64,000 nt of DNA from Falsirhodobacter sp. 20TX0035 (lineage in GTDB: Bacteria > Pseudomonadota > Alphaproteobacteria > Rhodobacterales > Rhodobacteraceae). The notes under the pieces were generated by a model, which had not been told where the DNA came from, did no database searches, and saw nothing but the letters and a program-made list of their open reading frames with translations. A program made the translations under genes and the position numbers. Shown piece by piece: positions 50,655-59,796 of the stretch; within the stretch, counting starts at the first letter, position 1, and each line of letters starts with the position of its first letter. The DNA lies in assembly GCF_028307215.1 (NCBI RefSeq), contig NZ_JAQMHV010000010.1, forward strand, positions 1-64,000, written 5' to 3'.

Positions 50655-51613
50655 CAACGGCGCAACCTCGGGTTGGAGAGAATGGCGATCATGTCGGCGA
50701 TCGTGATCAGCAGAAGGTAGCTGAAGCAGAAGATCATCGCGCAGCTTTGGATCAAGGGCAGGTCGCGGGTGGACACGGCGTCCACCATCAGCTTGGCCAC
50801 ACCCGGATAGTTGAAGACCGTTTCCACGATGATGACGCCCCCCACCAGATAGGACAGCGACAGCGCCACCGCGTTCGCGATGGGCCCCAAGGCGTTCGGC
50901 AGCGCGTGGCGCAGCACCATCCGCGTGCGGGACGCGCCCTTCAGCAGCGCCATCTCCACGTAGGGGGTGTTGATCGTCTCGATCACCGCCGCCCGCGTCA
51001 TGCGGATCATCTGGGCCGCCACGACGAAGGACAGGGTGATGACCGGCATCGCATAGGCGCGCAGCATCGCGCCCCAGCTGTCCACGTCGACGCCATAGCT
51101 CAGCGCCGGAAGCCAGCCCAGCCAGACCGCGAAGATCAGCACGGCCAGCGTCGCCACCATGAATTCGGGGACCGAGATGACGGAGATGGTCAGCATCGAC
51201 ACCAGCCGGTCCAGCACCGACCCCCGCCACATGGCCGAGGCGATGCCCAGAAACAGCGCCACCGGCACGCAGACCAGCGTCACGATCCCCGCCAGCCGCA
51301 GGGAATTGGCCAGCCGCCCCGACAGCATGTCGGCGATGGACACGTTGTTCACATAGGACATGCCCAGATCGCCCGAGGCGAGGCCGGCGAGCCAGGACAG
51401 GAACCGCCAGATCGCAGGCTCGTCCAGACCCATCGCCGTACGCAGGCCGGCCACCGCTTCGGGGGTGGCGGCCTGGCCCAGCAGGATCTCCGCCACGTCG
51501 CCGGGCAGCAGTTCGGTGGCGAAGAAGACGGCGAAGGACACGATCACCAGCGTGATCGCGGCGATCCCGAATCGCTGGCCCACCAGAAGCCATGTGGTCG
51601 CAGAGCGGAGCAT
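50654..51613 (-). CDS. ABC transporter permease (DppB/OppB type)
   Basis: 319 residues with N-terminal helix FGIAAITLVIVSFAVFFATE, the periplasmic loop PGDVAEILLGQAATPEAVAG and the EAA loop YVEMALLKGASRTRMVLRHA then LPNALGPIANAVAL. GAAGGAGGC precedes ATG 51613. It is separated from the upstream binding-protein gene by a stable hairpin, which is common after abundant SBP messages. Confidence 0.92.
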   Translation of the reverse strand: MLRSATTWLLVGQRFGIAAITLVIVSFAVFFATELLPGDVAEILLGQAATPEAVAGLRTAMGLDEPAIWRFLSWLAGLASGDLGMSYVNNVSIADMLSGRLANSLRLAGIVTLVCVPVALFLGIASAMWRGSVLDRLVSMLTISVISVPEFMVATLAVLIFAVWLGWLPALSYGVDVDSWGAMLRAYAMPVITLSFVVAAQMIRMTRAAVIETINTPYVEMALLKGASRTRMVLRHALPNALGPIANAVALSLSYLVGGVIIVETVFNYPGVAKLMVDAVSTRDLPLIQSCAMIFCFSYLLLITIADMIAILSNPRLRR

Positions 51614-51639
51614 GCGCGCCTCCTTCAGGGGTTGGGGGC

Positions 51640-51661
51640 CCCGCGCGACGATCCGCGCGGG
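51640..51661 (-). other. Stem-loop between binding-protein and permease genes
   Basis: CCCGCGCG (51640-51647) pairs perfectly with CGCGCGGG (51654-51661) over a 6-nt loop. No T-tract follows on the minus strand, so it is more likely a 3'-end stabiliser for the SBP message than a terminator. Confidence 0.55.
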
Positions 51662-51671
51662 ACGTGGTGCC

Positions 51672-53285
51672 TCAGACCTCCAGCCAGACGTATTCGGCGA
51701 AGGCATAGCCCATCTGGCCGCCCAGCGGGTTCGGCTGGAGGCCCTTCAGCTTCGACGACAGCGCGTCGACGTTGGAGATGTAGGCTGGGATGATCGTGCC
51801 CGCCTCGTTGGCGACCATCTCCTGCATCTCCCAGTAGATCGCCTTGCGCTTTTCTTCGTCCAGCGATCCGCGGGCCTCGGTCAGCATGCCGTCGAACTTT
51901 TCGGACTTGTACTGGCTTTCGTTCCACGGCGCGTCCGAGGCGTAGAGGAGCGAGAACAGGATGTCGGGCGTGGGGCGCGGGTTGATGTTGCCGAAATGGA
52001 TCGGCGCCTTCAGCCAGTAGTTCGACCAGTAGCCGTCCGAAGGCACGCGCTCCAGCTCGAACTTCATGCCGGCCTCGGCGCCCGCCTGCTGCACCACCAT
52101 GGCCATGTCGATGGCCGAGGTCGGCGCGTCCGAGGTGACGATCGGGATCGTCTGGCCATACACGCCCGCCTTCTTGAACAGTGCGACAGCCTGTTCGGGG
52201 TCATAGGGGCGCGGCTTCAGGTTGGGGTTGTGATACTTGTCGGCCGCCGACACCGGCTGGTCGTTCCCGATCTCGGCCAGGCCGCGCAGGACGGACTTCT
52301 GGATGGCCTCGCGGTTCATCAGGTACTTCATCCCCTCGATGAAGCCGGCCTTGTCGCCCGGCGCCATGTCCAAGCGGATGTTCAGGTTGGTGTAGTTGCC
52401 CGAGGTGGTGACGGAGGTCTGGACATGGTCCTGCCCTTCCATCATCCGCATCGACCGCGGGTTGATGGAGGCGCCCAGATGGATGTCGCCCGACAGGACG
52501 GCGTTCACCCGCGCGTTGTTGTCCGAGATGGCGAAATACTCGAAGCTTTCCAGATAGGGGCCCTGCCCCTTGAAGTAGTTCGGGTTGCGCACGCCCACCG
52601 AACGGACGCCCGGTTCGAACGTCTCGCAGATGAAGGCGCCGGTGCCGTTGGCGGTGGTGAAGTCCGTGGTGCCGTCGGCCACGATCATGAAATGGTGCAG
52701 CGACAGGATGGTGGGCAGGTCGGCATTGGCGGCCGCCAGCACGATGCGCACGGTGCGGTCGTCCACGGCCGTGATCTCGGCCATCTGGGCGGCGATGGCG
52801 GCGGCCTTGGAGCCCACGGCCGGGTCCAGGTGCCGCTTCATGGAATAGACCACGTCGGCCGAGGTCAGCGTCTTGCCGTTGTGGAAGGTCACATCCGGCT
52901 TCAACGTGACCTGCCAGGTTTTGGCGTCGTCTGTCGTGATCTCCTCGGCCAGTTCCATCTGGGCGATGCCGCCCTGATCCAGGAAGGTCAGGCGGTTGTA
53001 GAACGCGCAGCACCGCACATAGTCGGTGGAGAAGGACGCCTTCGCCGGATCCAGCGTGTCGGCGGTGGAGGACGACCAGCCGGCCCCCTTCAGGTGCCCG
53101 CCGCTGACCGGCGTCTGCGCCACGGCCTGGCCCGCGCGCAGCAGAAGCGATCCGCCCGCGCCAAGGGCCACGCCCGAGGCCATGAGCATCTTCAGAAGGT
53201 CGCGGCGCGAGGCCCCCTTGCGGATCGCGGCCTCCACCATCGCGTCGTCGCGGCCGGTCCAGTTGGAAGGCGTCTTGTGGTTCAT
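51672..53285 (-). CDS. ABC transporter substrate-binding protein (SBP_bac_5), Tat-type signal
   Basis: 537 residues. The N-terminus has the twin-arginine motif SRRDLLKMLMASGVALG and a hydrophobic stretch ending at GQAVAQ, so export may be through Tat. The mature protein has family 5 landmarks (LKPDVTFHNGKTLTSADVVY, RNPNYFKGQGPYLESFEYF, and YMIxxx-like YLMNREAIQKSVLRGLAE). It delivers its ligand to the permeases encoded next. Neighbouring amine-catabolic genes suggest an amine or short peptide/opine as ligand. Confidence 0.92.
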   Translation of the reverse strand: MNHKTPSNWTGRDDAMVEAAIRKGASRRDLLKMLMASGVALGAGGSLLLRAGQAVAQTPVSGGHLKGAGWSSSTADTLDPAKASFSTDYVRCCAFYNRLTFLDQGGIAQMELAEEITTDDAKTWQVTLKPDVTFHNGKTLTSADVVYSMKRHLDPAVGSKAAAIAAQMAEITAVDDRTVRIVLAAANADLPTILSLHHFMIVADGTTDFTTANGTGAFICETFEPGVRSVGVRNPNYFKGQGPYLESFEYFAISDNNARVNAVLSGDIHLGASINPRSMRMMEGQDHVQTSVTTSGNYTNLNIRLDMAPGDKAGFIEGMKYLMNREAIQKSVLRGLAEIGNDQPVSAADKYHNPNLKPRPYDPEQAVALFKKAGVYGQTIPIVTSDAPTSAIDMAMVVQQAGAEAGMKFELERVPSDGYWSNYWLKAPIHFGNINPRPTPDILFSLLYASDAPWNESQYKSEKFDGMLTEARGSLDEEKRKAIYWEMQEMVANEAGTIIPAYISNVDALSSKLKGLQPNPLGGQMGYAFAEYVWLEV

Positions 53286-53344
53286 GTCATTTCCCCTGTG
53301 GAAAAGGCACCGGCGGTTCTTCTGACCGCTCGGGCGATGAAGGC

Positions 53345-54070
53345 TCAGTTCCGGAAGGCGTCCTCCGCGGCGCGGGCCAACTCGCTCAGCGCGTGGAAGT
53401 GATAGTCGGGTTCGGTGAACTCGGCCGGCTCGATCGTGCCGCCGTAGCCGGGCTGGGCGTGGCGGCGCTGGATCCAGGCGTTCGTCATGCCCAGCCTGCG
53501 CGAAATGCCGATGTCATGGTGCTGGCTTTGCGCGGTGTGCAGGATGTCGTCCTTCGTGCCCCCATCCGCTTCGACATGGGCGAACACGCGATGGAAAAAG
53601 GCGGGATCGGGCTTTTCCGTCCCCGTGTCGTCCGTCGTGAAGGACGCCCAAAAGGGAAAGCCCAGCTTCTCCTCGTACTTGGCAAAGGCCCAGCGGCGGG
53701 CGTTGGTCATGGCGATCAGCTTGTAGCGGGCCTTCAGGGCCGCCATCGCCTTCACGCTGTCGGGAAAGGGCTTCGCCTCACCCACGGCGTCGATCATGAA
53801 CTGGCGGTGTTCTGGCGTGTCCGGCAGATCCAGCGCCGCCGCGATGCGGCCGTAGCAGCGGCCCAGATCGTCGGGGAAGCGCTGCGCGTCCGGTTCGTAG
53901 CGCGCATTGCGATAGGCGGCCAGCGCCGCCTCGCCGTCGATGCTGCGCCCTTCGCGGCGGGCGATGTCGGCCAGCGCGTCGGTGATGGCGCCTTCGAAAT
54001 CGATCAGCGTGCCGACCACGTCGAAGCTGACATAGCGGAAGTCCTGCAGTGGTTTCGGGTCGGTGGCCAT
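53345..54070 (-). CDS. HAD-superfamily hydrolase, haloacid dehalogenase type II
   Basis: 241 residues. The nucleophile Asp lies in VSFDVVGTLIDFEG, motif II in LIAMTNARRWAF and motif III/IV in FTTDDTGTEKPDPAFFHRV, with late HTAQSQHHDIGISRRLGMT. Family members dehalogenate 2-haloacids or hydrolyse phosphate esters; in amine clusters the true substrate is unclear. A second, related HAD-II gene lies at 59128-59793. Co-directional in the transporter operon, 59 bp before the SBP gene. Confidence 0.85.
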   Translation of the reverse strand: MATDPKPLQDFRYVSFDVVGTLIDFEGAITDALADIARREGRSIDGEAALAAYRNARYEPDAQRFPDDLGRCYGRIAAALDLPDTPEHRQFMIDAVGEAKPFPDSVKAMAALKARYKLIAMTNARRWAFAKYEEKLGFPFWASFTTDDTGTEKPDPAFFHRVFAHVEADGGTKDDILHTAQSQHHDIGISRRLGMTNAWIQRRHAQPGYGGTIEPAEFTEPDYHFHALSELARAAEDAFRN

Positions 54071-54235
54071 GCAAAGGTCCTTTCGTGAAGGGCGCCGGTA
54101 AGCTGTCGCCGTTCCGTTACAGTCAGGTTTGCCTGTTTTGGCCCGCGGGACATCCCGAAACCGGCGGCCGCAACGGCATATTCTTTCGTATTGCGGAAGC
54201 GCGCGGCACAGAACTCGCCCCATCCGCGCGTCGTG

Positions 54236-55147
54236 TCAGTAACCGCGGGCGCGGTCGACCAGACCGGGAAGCGGCGCCCCCTCGCGCCCGGCGCGGATCA
54301 CGGCCAGCGCGTGCTGCGCCCCCTCCTCCGCATCCGTCTGCGCGCCGATATGCGGCGTCACGATCACCCGCGGGTCGGCCCAGGCCCAGTGGTCCGGGGG
54401 CAGCGGTTCGGGATCGGTCACGTCCAGCATCGCCGCCAACAGCTGTCCGCCGTTCAGCGCGCGGCGCAGCGCCTCCATGTCCATCTGCGCCCCCCGCCCC
54501 GCCTGCACCAGACCCGCGCCCCGTGGCAGCCGGGCGAACAGGCGGTCGTCCAGAATGCCCCGCGTATCGTCGGTCAGCGGCAACAGCCCGACAAGGATGT
54601 CGGACCGAGACAGGAAGCCGTCCAGATCATCGCCGCCAAACGTCTCCACGCCGTCGATCGCCTTGGCGGCCCGGCTCCACCCCAGCACCTCGAAGTCCAT
54701 CGCGCCCAGCGTCTGCGCCACAAGCGTGCCGATGCGCCCCATGCCCATGATCCCCACGCGGCGGGTGCGGGCCAGCCGGGTCTTGTGCGTCACCCATTCC
54801 CCCCGCGTCGCCTGATCCAGATAGAGCGGCAGGTCCCGGTGCAGCGCCAGCACCGCCAGCACGACCCAGTCGCGGACCATCGCCTCGATCCCCGGCGCCA
54901 CGGTGCGGGACAGCGCGACCCCCTCGGGCAAGGGCGGCATGTGGTCCGTCCCCGCGCCCACTCCGATCACGGCCGACAGGTTGGGATAGCGGCTCAGGTC
55001 GTTCGGCGGGATCCAGCAAGCGATGTGCGTCACCTCCTCCGGGTCGGTCACCTCGGCCTCGGTCGCGAAGAACAGCTCGCCCGCTTCGGCGAAGACGCGG
55101 CCCCAGATTTCCCGCCGTTCGGGGGTGGAGTGCAGGAGCAGCGCCAT
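54236..55147 (-). CDS. D-isomer 2-hydroxyacid dehydrogenase (glyoxylate/hydroxypyruvate reductase A-like)
   Basis: 303 residues. The Rossmann motif is VGIMGMGRIGTLVAQTLGAM, and the catalytic His is in PRVIVTPHIGAQTDAEEGA. The usual catalytic Arg segment reads LVQAGRGAQMDMEAL and the Glu segment DVTDPEPLPPDHWAW, both GhrA-like. The start shares a base with the stop of the aminotransferase (TGATG). It may reduce a keto acid formed by that enzyme. Confidence 0.86.
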   Translation of the reverse strand: MALLLHSTPERREIWGRVFAEAGELFFATEAEVTDPEEVTHIACWIPPNDLSRYPNLSAVIGVGAGTDHMPPLPEGVALSRTVAPGIEAMVRDWVVLAVLALHRDLPLYLDQATRGEWVTHKTRLARTRRVGIMGMGRIGTLVAQTLGAMDFEVLGWSRAAKAIDGVETFGGDDLDGFLSRSDILVGLLPLTDDTRGILDDRLFARLPRGAGLVQAGRGAQMDMEALRRALNGGQLLAAMLDVTDPEPLPPDHWAWADPRVIVTPHIGAQTDAEEGAQHALAVIRAGREGAPLPGLVDRARGY

Positions 55148-56520
55148 CAGCGCAGGACCGCGCGGATCTCGGGATCTTCCAGCGTCTGGTCCAGCACGGC
55201 GCGCGTGCGGGCCACGATGGCGTCGATCTGGTCCGGCGTGCAGCATAAGGGCGGCGCATAGCCGAAGATGCCCTGCGGGAAGGACCGCACGATCAGTCCG
55301 TGGTCCCAGGCGCGGTCGAACAGGCGGGTCGCCGGCTGGACGGCGGCGGGCAGCGGGGTCTTCGCGTCCTTGTCCGTCACCAGCTCCACCGCCGCGAGCA
55401 TCCCGCGGCCGCGCACGTCGCCCACCAGCGGGTGGTCGCGCAGCGTGTCCAGCCCCGCCATCAGGCGCGCGCCCATCGCGCGGCCGTTTTCCAGAAGGCC
55501 GCCCTCGTACAGCGACAGCACCTCCAGCGCGACGGCGGCCGACACCGGATGCGCGGAATAGGTGAAGCCGTGCCCGATGGCCTTGGCCCCCGCCCCTTCG
55601 GCGATCGTCTCGTACACGTGGTCGCGCATGAACACCGCGCCCATCGGTACATAGCCGGAGGTGAGGCCCTTCGCGACCGTCATCAGGTCGGGAACGATCC
55701 CCTCCTCCTCGGACGCGAAGAGGGGGCCGGTGCGGCCGAAGCCGGTGATGACCTCGTCGGCGATGAACAGGATCTCCATCTCGGCGCAGACGTCGCGCAT
55801 GGCCTTGACCCAGCCCTTCGGCGGAACCAGCACGCCGCCCGACCCCTGGATCGGCTCCAGATAGAAGGCGGCCACGCGTTCGGGGCCCAGCGCCTCCACC
55901 TTGGCGCGCAGCTCCGCGACCGAGGCGTCGATGATGGCCTGCGGGTCCCTTCCCACCGGATTGCGGTAGATGTAGTGCGAGGAGATCTTGTGCTGCCAGT
56001 CGTAGGGCACGCCGAAACCGTCATGGAAGCCCGGCAGCGCCGTCAGCCCCGCGCCCATGGTGGTTGACCCGTGATACCCCTGCTGGACCGAGATGAACTG
56101 GTCCCGCTGCGGCTGCCCCTTGGCGTGCCAGTAATAGCGGACAAAGCGGATGGTGCTGTCCACCGCGTCCGACCCGCCCAGGGTGAAGTAGATGTGGTTC
56201 AGATCGCCCGGGCTGCGGTCGGCCAGCACTGCGGCCAGCCGGATCGGCGCCTCGGCCCCCAGGTCGAAATAGCCGGTGGCGTAAGGCAGCCGGCGCATCT
56301 GGTCGGCCGCGGCCTCCACCACGCTTTCGTGCCCGTATCCCGCGTTCACGCACCACAGGCCGGCAAAGCCGTCGATCAGCGTGCGGCCCTGGGCGTCCGT
56401 CACCGTGGCCCCTTTCCCCGATGTCAGGACGCGGACGCCCCGCGCCTCGTGCCCCCGGAACGAGGAGACGGGATGGATCAGGTGGCGGCGGTCAAGCTCG
56501 ACAAGCGAATTGGTCAGCAT
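55147..56520 (-). CDS. Class III PLP-dependent aminotransferase (omega-amino acid/putrescine-pyruvate type)
   Basis: 457 residues. It starts LDRRHLIHPVSSFRGHEARG, close to SpuC and omega-amino-acid-pyruvate transaminases. The PLP-Lys is in LMTVAKGLTSGYVPMGAVF, and the PLP-binding Asp in LFIADEVITGFGRTG. YDWQHKISSHYIYRN and GHGFTYSAHPVSAAVALE are also conserved. It would move an amino group from a terminal amine to pyruvate. It is tightly coupled to the GhrA-like gene downstream and lies 15 bp after the GNAT gene. Confidence 0.92.
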   Translation of the reverse strand: MLTNSLVELDRRHLIHPVSSFRGHEARGVRVLTSGKGATVTDAQGRTLIDGFAGLWCVNAGYGHESVVEAAADQMRRLPYATGYFDLGAEAPIRLAAVLADRSPGDLNHIYFTLGGSDAVDSTIRFVRYYWHAKGQPQRDQFISVQQGYHGSTTMGAGLTALPGFHDGFGVPYDWQHKISSHYIYRNPVGRDPQAIIDASVAELRAKVEALGPERVAAFYLEPIQGSGGVLVPPKGWVKAMRDVCAEMEILFIADEVITGFGRTGPLFASEEEGIVPDLMTVAKGLTSGYVPMGAVFMRDHVYETIAEGAGAKAIGHGFTYSAHPVSAAVALEVLSLYEGGLLENGRAMGARLMAGLDTLRDHPLVGDVRGRGMLAAVELVTDKDAKTPLPAAVQPATRLFDRAWDHGLIVRSFPQGIFGYAPPLCCTPDQIDAIVARTRAVLDQTLEDPEIRAVLR

Positions 56521-56535
56521 GGGAAACTCCGTGGA

Positions 56536-57348
56536 TCAGCCCAGGGCCTGCGAGACGAGGGCGTAGGTTTTGGCGGTGGCGGCGGGCATGGGACGGGCGT
56601 TCTTCACCATGGCGGTGCCGCCCCCGGCGGGGGCAAGGCCCAGATCCGTGGCAAGGGGCACCAGCCCCGGATCGCGCAGGTCGACGCGCAGGAAGCGTCC
56701 CTCGTGGCGGCGGGCGGCCTCGGTCAGCAATGCGCGCGCGGTGTCCGGATCGTCGGCCACGATGGGGCCGACCACATCCCCGCGCCCGAAGGGGCGGATC
56801 AGCGCAAAACCTCCTTCGGCCAGCAGAACCTCGCCCTCTTCCGCGATGCGGCGCAGAAGGGAGTCGCGCTGCAGGCCGCTGGCGGCCGTGTCCAGGGCGG
56901 CGTGCCGGGCCGCGTCGTCGGGCGTGCCGCTGCGCACGGCAAGGGCCGGAACGCCGCCCTGGGCAAGGCCCTGATGCTGGTGAACCCGGCCGACGCTGCG
57001 AAAGCCCAGCTTTTCATACAAGGGCAGCCCGTCGGTCGTGGCCACAAGGCGCATCTCGCGCTCCTCGGCCAGCGCCATGGCGGCGTCCATCAGGCGGCGG
57101 CCCAGACCGCGGCCGCGCATCGCCTCGTCCACGATGATCATGTTCAGCGTGGCGACATCCCCCAGAAGAGAGCAGAGCGCGGTGCCCACCACCTGCCCGT
57201 CCGCCCGCGCGACGACCCCGCGCGAAGTGGAGAGCGTCAGCGCCCAATCCTCGGCCCGGTGGGGCCAGCCGGCCTGAACGGACAGGCGCCGCGCGTCCGG
57301 CAGGTGGGCGGGGGCGAAGGGTTCGATGGTGATCGTGTCGGTGGTCAT
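56536..57348 (-). CDS. GNAT-family N-acetyltransferase with C-terminal YitH/HolE-type domain
   Basis: 270 residues. The N-terminal GNAT core has the acetyl-CoA loop MRGRGLGRRLMDAAM and YEKLGFRSVG. A second half (GFALIRPFGRGDVVGPIVAD, then TARALLTEAARRHEGRFLRV) matches the additional domain seen in YitH-like proteins. It is paralogous to the protein encoded at 61083-62024, sharing FGRG-VVGP-VA in the second domain. In this cluster an amine or amino acid is the likely acceptor, opposite in direction to the ArgE-like deacetylase beside it. Confidence 0.85.
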   Translation of the reverse strand: MTTDTITIEPFAPAHLPDARRLSVQAGWPHRAEDWALTLSTSRGVVARADGQVVGTALCSLLGDVATLNMIIVDEAMRGRGLGRRLMDAAMALAEEREMRLVATTDGLPLYEKLGFRSVGRVHQHQGLAQGGVPALAVRSGTPDDAARHAALDTAASGLQRDSLLRRIAEEGEVLLAEGGFALIRPFGRGDVVGPIVADDPDTARALLTEAARRHEGRFLRVDLRDPGLVPLATDLGLAPAGGGTAMVKNARPMPAATAKTYALVSQALG

Positions 57349-57393
57349 GCGGCCTCCCCTTTTCCCGACTGTGGCACAGGGCGAACGGCAGGA

Positions 57394-57463
57394 TGCGGCA
57401 TGCGGCAGGCCGCTGCCGCAATTTCGCGCCTATCCGCCCGTCTGCACCGCAGAAAATGCCGCA
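57394..57463. promoter_or_regulatory. Cluster of four TGCSGCA elements between the GNAT and ArgE-like genes
   Basis: TGCGGCA occurs at 57394 and 57401, TGCCGCA at 57414 and 57457, all in the 115-bp gap. 57401-57420 is a perfect inverted repeat with a 6-bp spacer. The same core forms the 10-bp arms of the repeat beside the Lrp-type gene. Candidate internal promoter/operator for the GNAT-aminotransferase genes. Confidence 0.45.
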
Positions 57464-58570
57464 TCATGCCGACAGCCGTTCGCCCAACGTCCGCAGCATC
57501 CGGCCGGTCGCCTCCAGTTCCGGGCGCGTCAGATATTCCTCAGGGCGGTGGGCGCGGGCGATGTCGCCGGGCCCGCAGATGATCGAGGGGATTCCGGCAG
57601 CCTGATACAGCCCTGCTTCCGTGCCGAAGCTGACGGCGCCCAGCGCGGTGTGGCCGGACGCCGCTTCGGCCAGCGCGGCCAGCGGATGATCCCGGTCCAG
57701 CGCCAGCGCGGGATAGAAGGACAGCCATTCGACCTCCAGCCCGCCCGCCGCATCCACCACGGGTTCTAGGATCGCCTTCGGATCGACGCCGTGGATGGCG
57801 CGCGCTTCCAGCGACGCTTCCGCCCGGTCGGGGATGATGTTCACGGCCTGCCCGCCGCCCACGGTGCCGATCTGAAGGCTGGACCACGGCGGCGCGAAGC
57901 GTGCGTCCTGCGGCCCCCCTTGCAGCGCCACCGCCTGCGCGGCCGCCGCCTGCAACGCGGGCAGCAGCGCGTGGATCGCGTTCACCCCCAGATCGGGGCG
58001 CGAACTGTGTCCCGACCGCCCCTGCGCCACCAGACGCAGCGCGGCCTTGCCCTTGTGGGCCAGCACGGGCACCAGACCGGTCGGTTCCCCCACGAAGCAG
58101 CCGACGGGGCGCGCGCAAAGATCGGGCAGCGCCACGATCAGGTGCGGCACGCCGCGGCAGCCCGCCTCCTCGTCATAGGACAGGGCGATGTGGATGGGGG
58201 AGGACAGGCGCATCCGCAGCAGGTCCGGCACGGTGGCCAGAACGGCGGCGACGAAGCCCTTCATGTCGCAGGCGCCGCGCCCGATCAGGCGGTCGCCGTC
58301 CGTCCGCAGGGTGAAGGGATCGGCGCGCCATTCGGCCTCCCCCGCCGGAACCACGTCCACGTGGCCCGACAGGATGTGGCCCGGCACCGAGGGATCGCCG
58401 ATGGTCGCGAACAGGTTCCAGCGGTCGCCTTCCGGCCCCGCGATGCGGTGGCAGGGCACGCCAAGGTCGCGCAGATACCCTTCGATGAACCCGACGATGT
58501 CACCGTTGGGCGTGCCGACGACGCTGGGAAACCCAACGAGGCGGGCCAGAAGATCAGTCGGCGAAGACAT
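57464..58570 (-). CDS. M20-family deacetylase (acetylornithine deacetylase, ArgE-like)
   Basis: 368-residue zinc amidohydrolase. Metal and catalytic residues lie in ILSGHVDVVPAGE, GRGACDMKGFVAAVLA, SYDEEAGCRGVPHL and CFVGEPTGLVPVLAHKGKA, with a late FGTEAGLYQAAGIPSIICGP. It removes an acyl group from an N-acyl amine or amino acid; arginine biosynthesis is unlikely in this setting. It overlaps the cupin gene by 17 bp. Confidence 0.9.
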   Translation of the reverse strand: MSSPTDLLARLVGFPSVVGTPNGDIVGFIEGYLRDLGVPCHRIAGPEGDRWNLFATIGDPSVPGHILSGHVDVVPAGEAEWRADPFTLRTDGDRLIGRGACDMKGFVAAVLATVPDLLRMRLSSPIHIALSYDEEAGCRGVPHLIVALPDLCARPVGCFVGEPTGLVPVLAHKGKAALRLVAQGRSGHSSRPDLGVNAIHALLPALQAAAAQAVALQGGPQDARFAPPWSSLQIGTVGGGQAVNIIPDRAEASLEARAIHGVDPKAILEPVVDAAGGLEVEWLSFYPALALDRDHPLAALAEAASGHTALGAVSFGTEAGLYQAAGIPSIICGPGDIARAHRPEEYLTRPELEATGRMLRTLGERLSA

Positions 58571-58916
58571 AGATCTTCCGCACCGTTTCGATCGTCTTCC
58601 AGACGCCGGTGAAGCCGGGCTTCATCAGGAACGTGTCGCCGGCCGTGAAGCGCCGGGTCTCGCCCCCGTCCTCGGTCAGTTCGACCACACCGGACAGGAT
58701 GTGGCAGATCTCCAGCGCTTCGCCCTTGGCCGAACGGGTGGTGCCGGGGGTCGCCTCCCAGACGCCGGTGCGGATCTTCGACCAGTTGCCCAGCGGCACC
58801 TCGTCCAGCGCCCAGGTCTTGAACGTGGGCGCGCCCTCGATCAGCTTTTCGGGAACGGCCACATCCTCGCGCGGGGCGAAGGTGGGATGGGTGTCGATGG
58901 GGATCAGAAGGGCCAT
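58554..58916 (-). CDS. Cupin-domain protein
   Basis: 120 residues forming a single cupin barrel (EALEICHILSGVVELTEDGG, then RRFTAGDTFLMKPGFTGVWK). It belongs to the small DUF861-type ureidoglycolate-cupin-like group that accompanies PuuB-like oxidoreductases. The function is unknown, perhaps an isomerase or lyase on a pathway intermediate. ATG 58916 starts at MALLIPIDTHP. First gene of the minus-strand operon, divergent from the HAD-II/PuuB-like pair. Confidence 0.82.
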   Translation of the reverse strand: MALLIPIDTHPTFAPREDVAVPEKLIEGAPTFKTWALDEVPLGNWSKIRTGVWEATPGTTRSAKGEALEICHILSGVVELTEDGGETRRFTAGDTFLMKPGFTGVWKTIETVRKIYVFAD

Positions 58917-59127
58917 GGCGGATGCTCCGTCCTTTTGAAGGTGTGTGTGGGGCCCAGCATGGCCGCACCGCCCCGCCCCGTGGCACCGTTCTTCCGGGCG
59001 CGGCGGCACGGCCTGCCGTGATCCCCGGCGAATACGCAATTTCCTGCCTCTGACAGGGCGACTGCCGCACGCCCTGTGGCCCGGGTGGCGCGAAGATGAC
59101 AGGAACATGACCTTTCAGGAGCGCGCG

Positions 59128-59793
59128 ATGACCTTCCGTCCCAAATTCATCACCTTCGACTGCCACGGCACGATGATCTTCTTCGACATGGCCGGTGCGG
59201 CACGCGACCATTACGGCGCGCAGCTGTCCGGCGCGGCCATGGACACCTTCATCGCCGACTTCTCCGCCTATCGGCTGGACGAGGTTCTGGGCGCCTGGAA
59301 ACCCTATGCCGAGGTGGTGCACAACGCGCTGGAACGGACCTGCAAGCGCAACAACGTCGCCTTCGATCCCGCCGTGGCCGAAGACATCTACAACCGCGTG
59401 CCGACCTGGGGCCCGCATCCCGACGTGCCGGCGGGCCTGGCCCGGATCGGGGACAAAATCCCGCTGGTGGCGCTGACGAATTCCATGAACGTGCAGATCC
59501 CGCACAACATCGCCCGGCTGGGCGCCCCCATCGCCCATACCTTCACAGCCGAAAGCGCGGGTGCCTACAAGCCGCAGATGCAGGCCTTCGAATATATGTT
59601 CGACCAGCTGGGCTGCGGGCCCGAGGATGTGCTGCACGTCTCCTCCTCGTTCCGCTACGACCTGATGACGGCGCACGACCTAGGCATCCGCAACAAGGTC
59701 TGGATCAACCGCGGCCATGAACCTGCCAACCCCTATTACGGCTATACCGAAGTGAAGGACGCGTCCGGTCTGGCCGCGGTCGTCGGGCTCTAG
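59128..59793 (+). CDS. HAD-superfamily hydrolase, haloacid dehalogenase type II (second copy)
   Basis: 221 residues from ATG 59128, which has CAGGAG 8 nt upstream; ATG 59107 would add seven residues. The Asp nucleophile is in ITFDCHGTMIFFDMAG, motif II in VALTNSMNVQIP, motif III Lys in SAGAYKPQMQAFEYM and LHVSSSFRYDLMTAHDLGIR. Related to, but clearly diverged from, the HAD-II encoded at 53345-54070. It is 3 bp upstream of the PuuB-like gene and surely co-transcribed. The 211-bp divergent region 58917-59127 carries CACGGC-CT-GCCGTG (59007-59020) and TGCCGCA (59063). Confidence 0.85.
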   Translation: MTFRPKFITFDCHGTMIFFDMAGAARDHYGAQLSGAAMDTFIADFSAYRLDEVLGAWKPYAEVVHNALERTCKRNNVAFDPAVAEDIYNRVPTWGPHPDVPAGLARIGDKIPLVALTNSMNVQIPHNIARLGAPIAHTFTAESAGAYKPQMQAFEYMFDQLGCGPEDVLHVSSSFRYDLMTAHDLGIRNKVWINRGHEPANPYYGYTEVKDASGLAAVVGL

Positions 59794-59796
59794 GAC

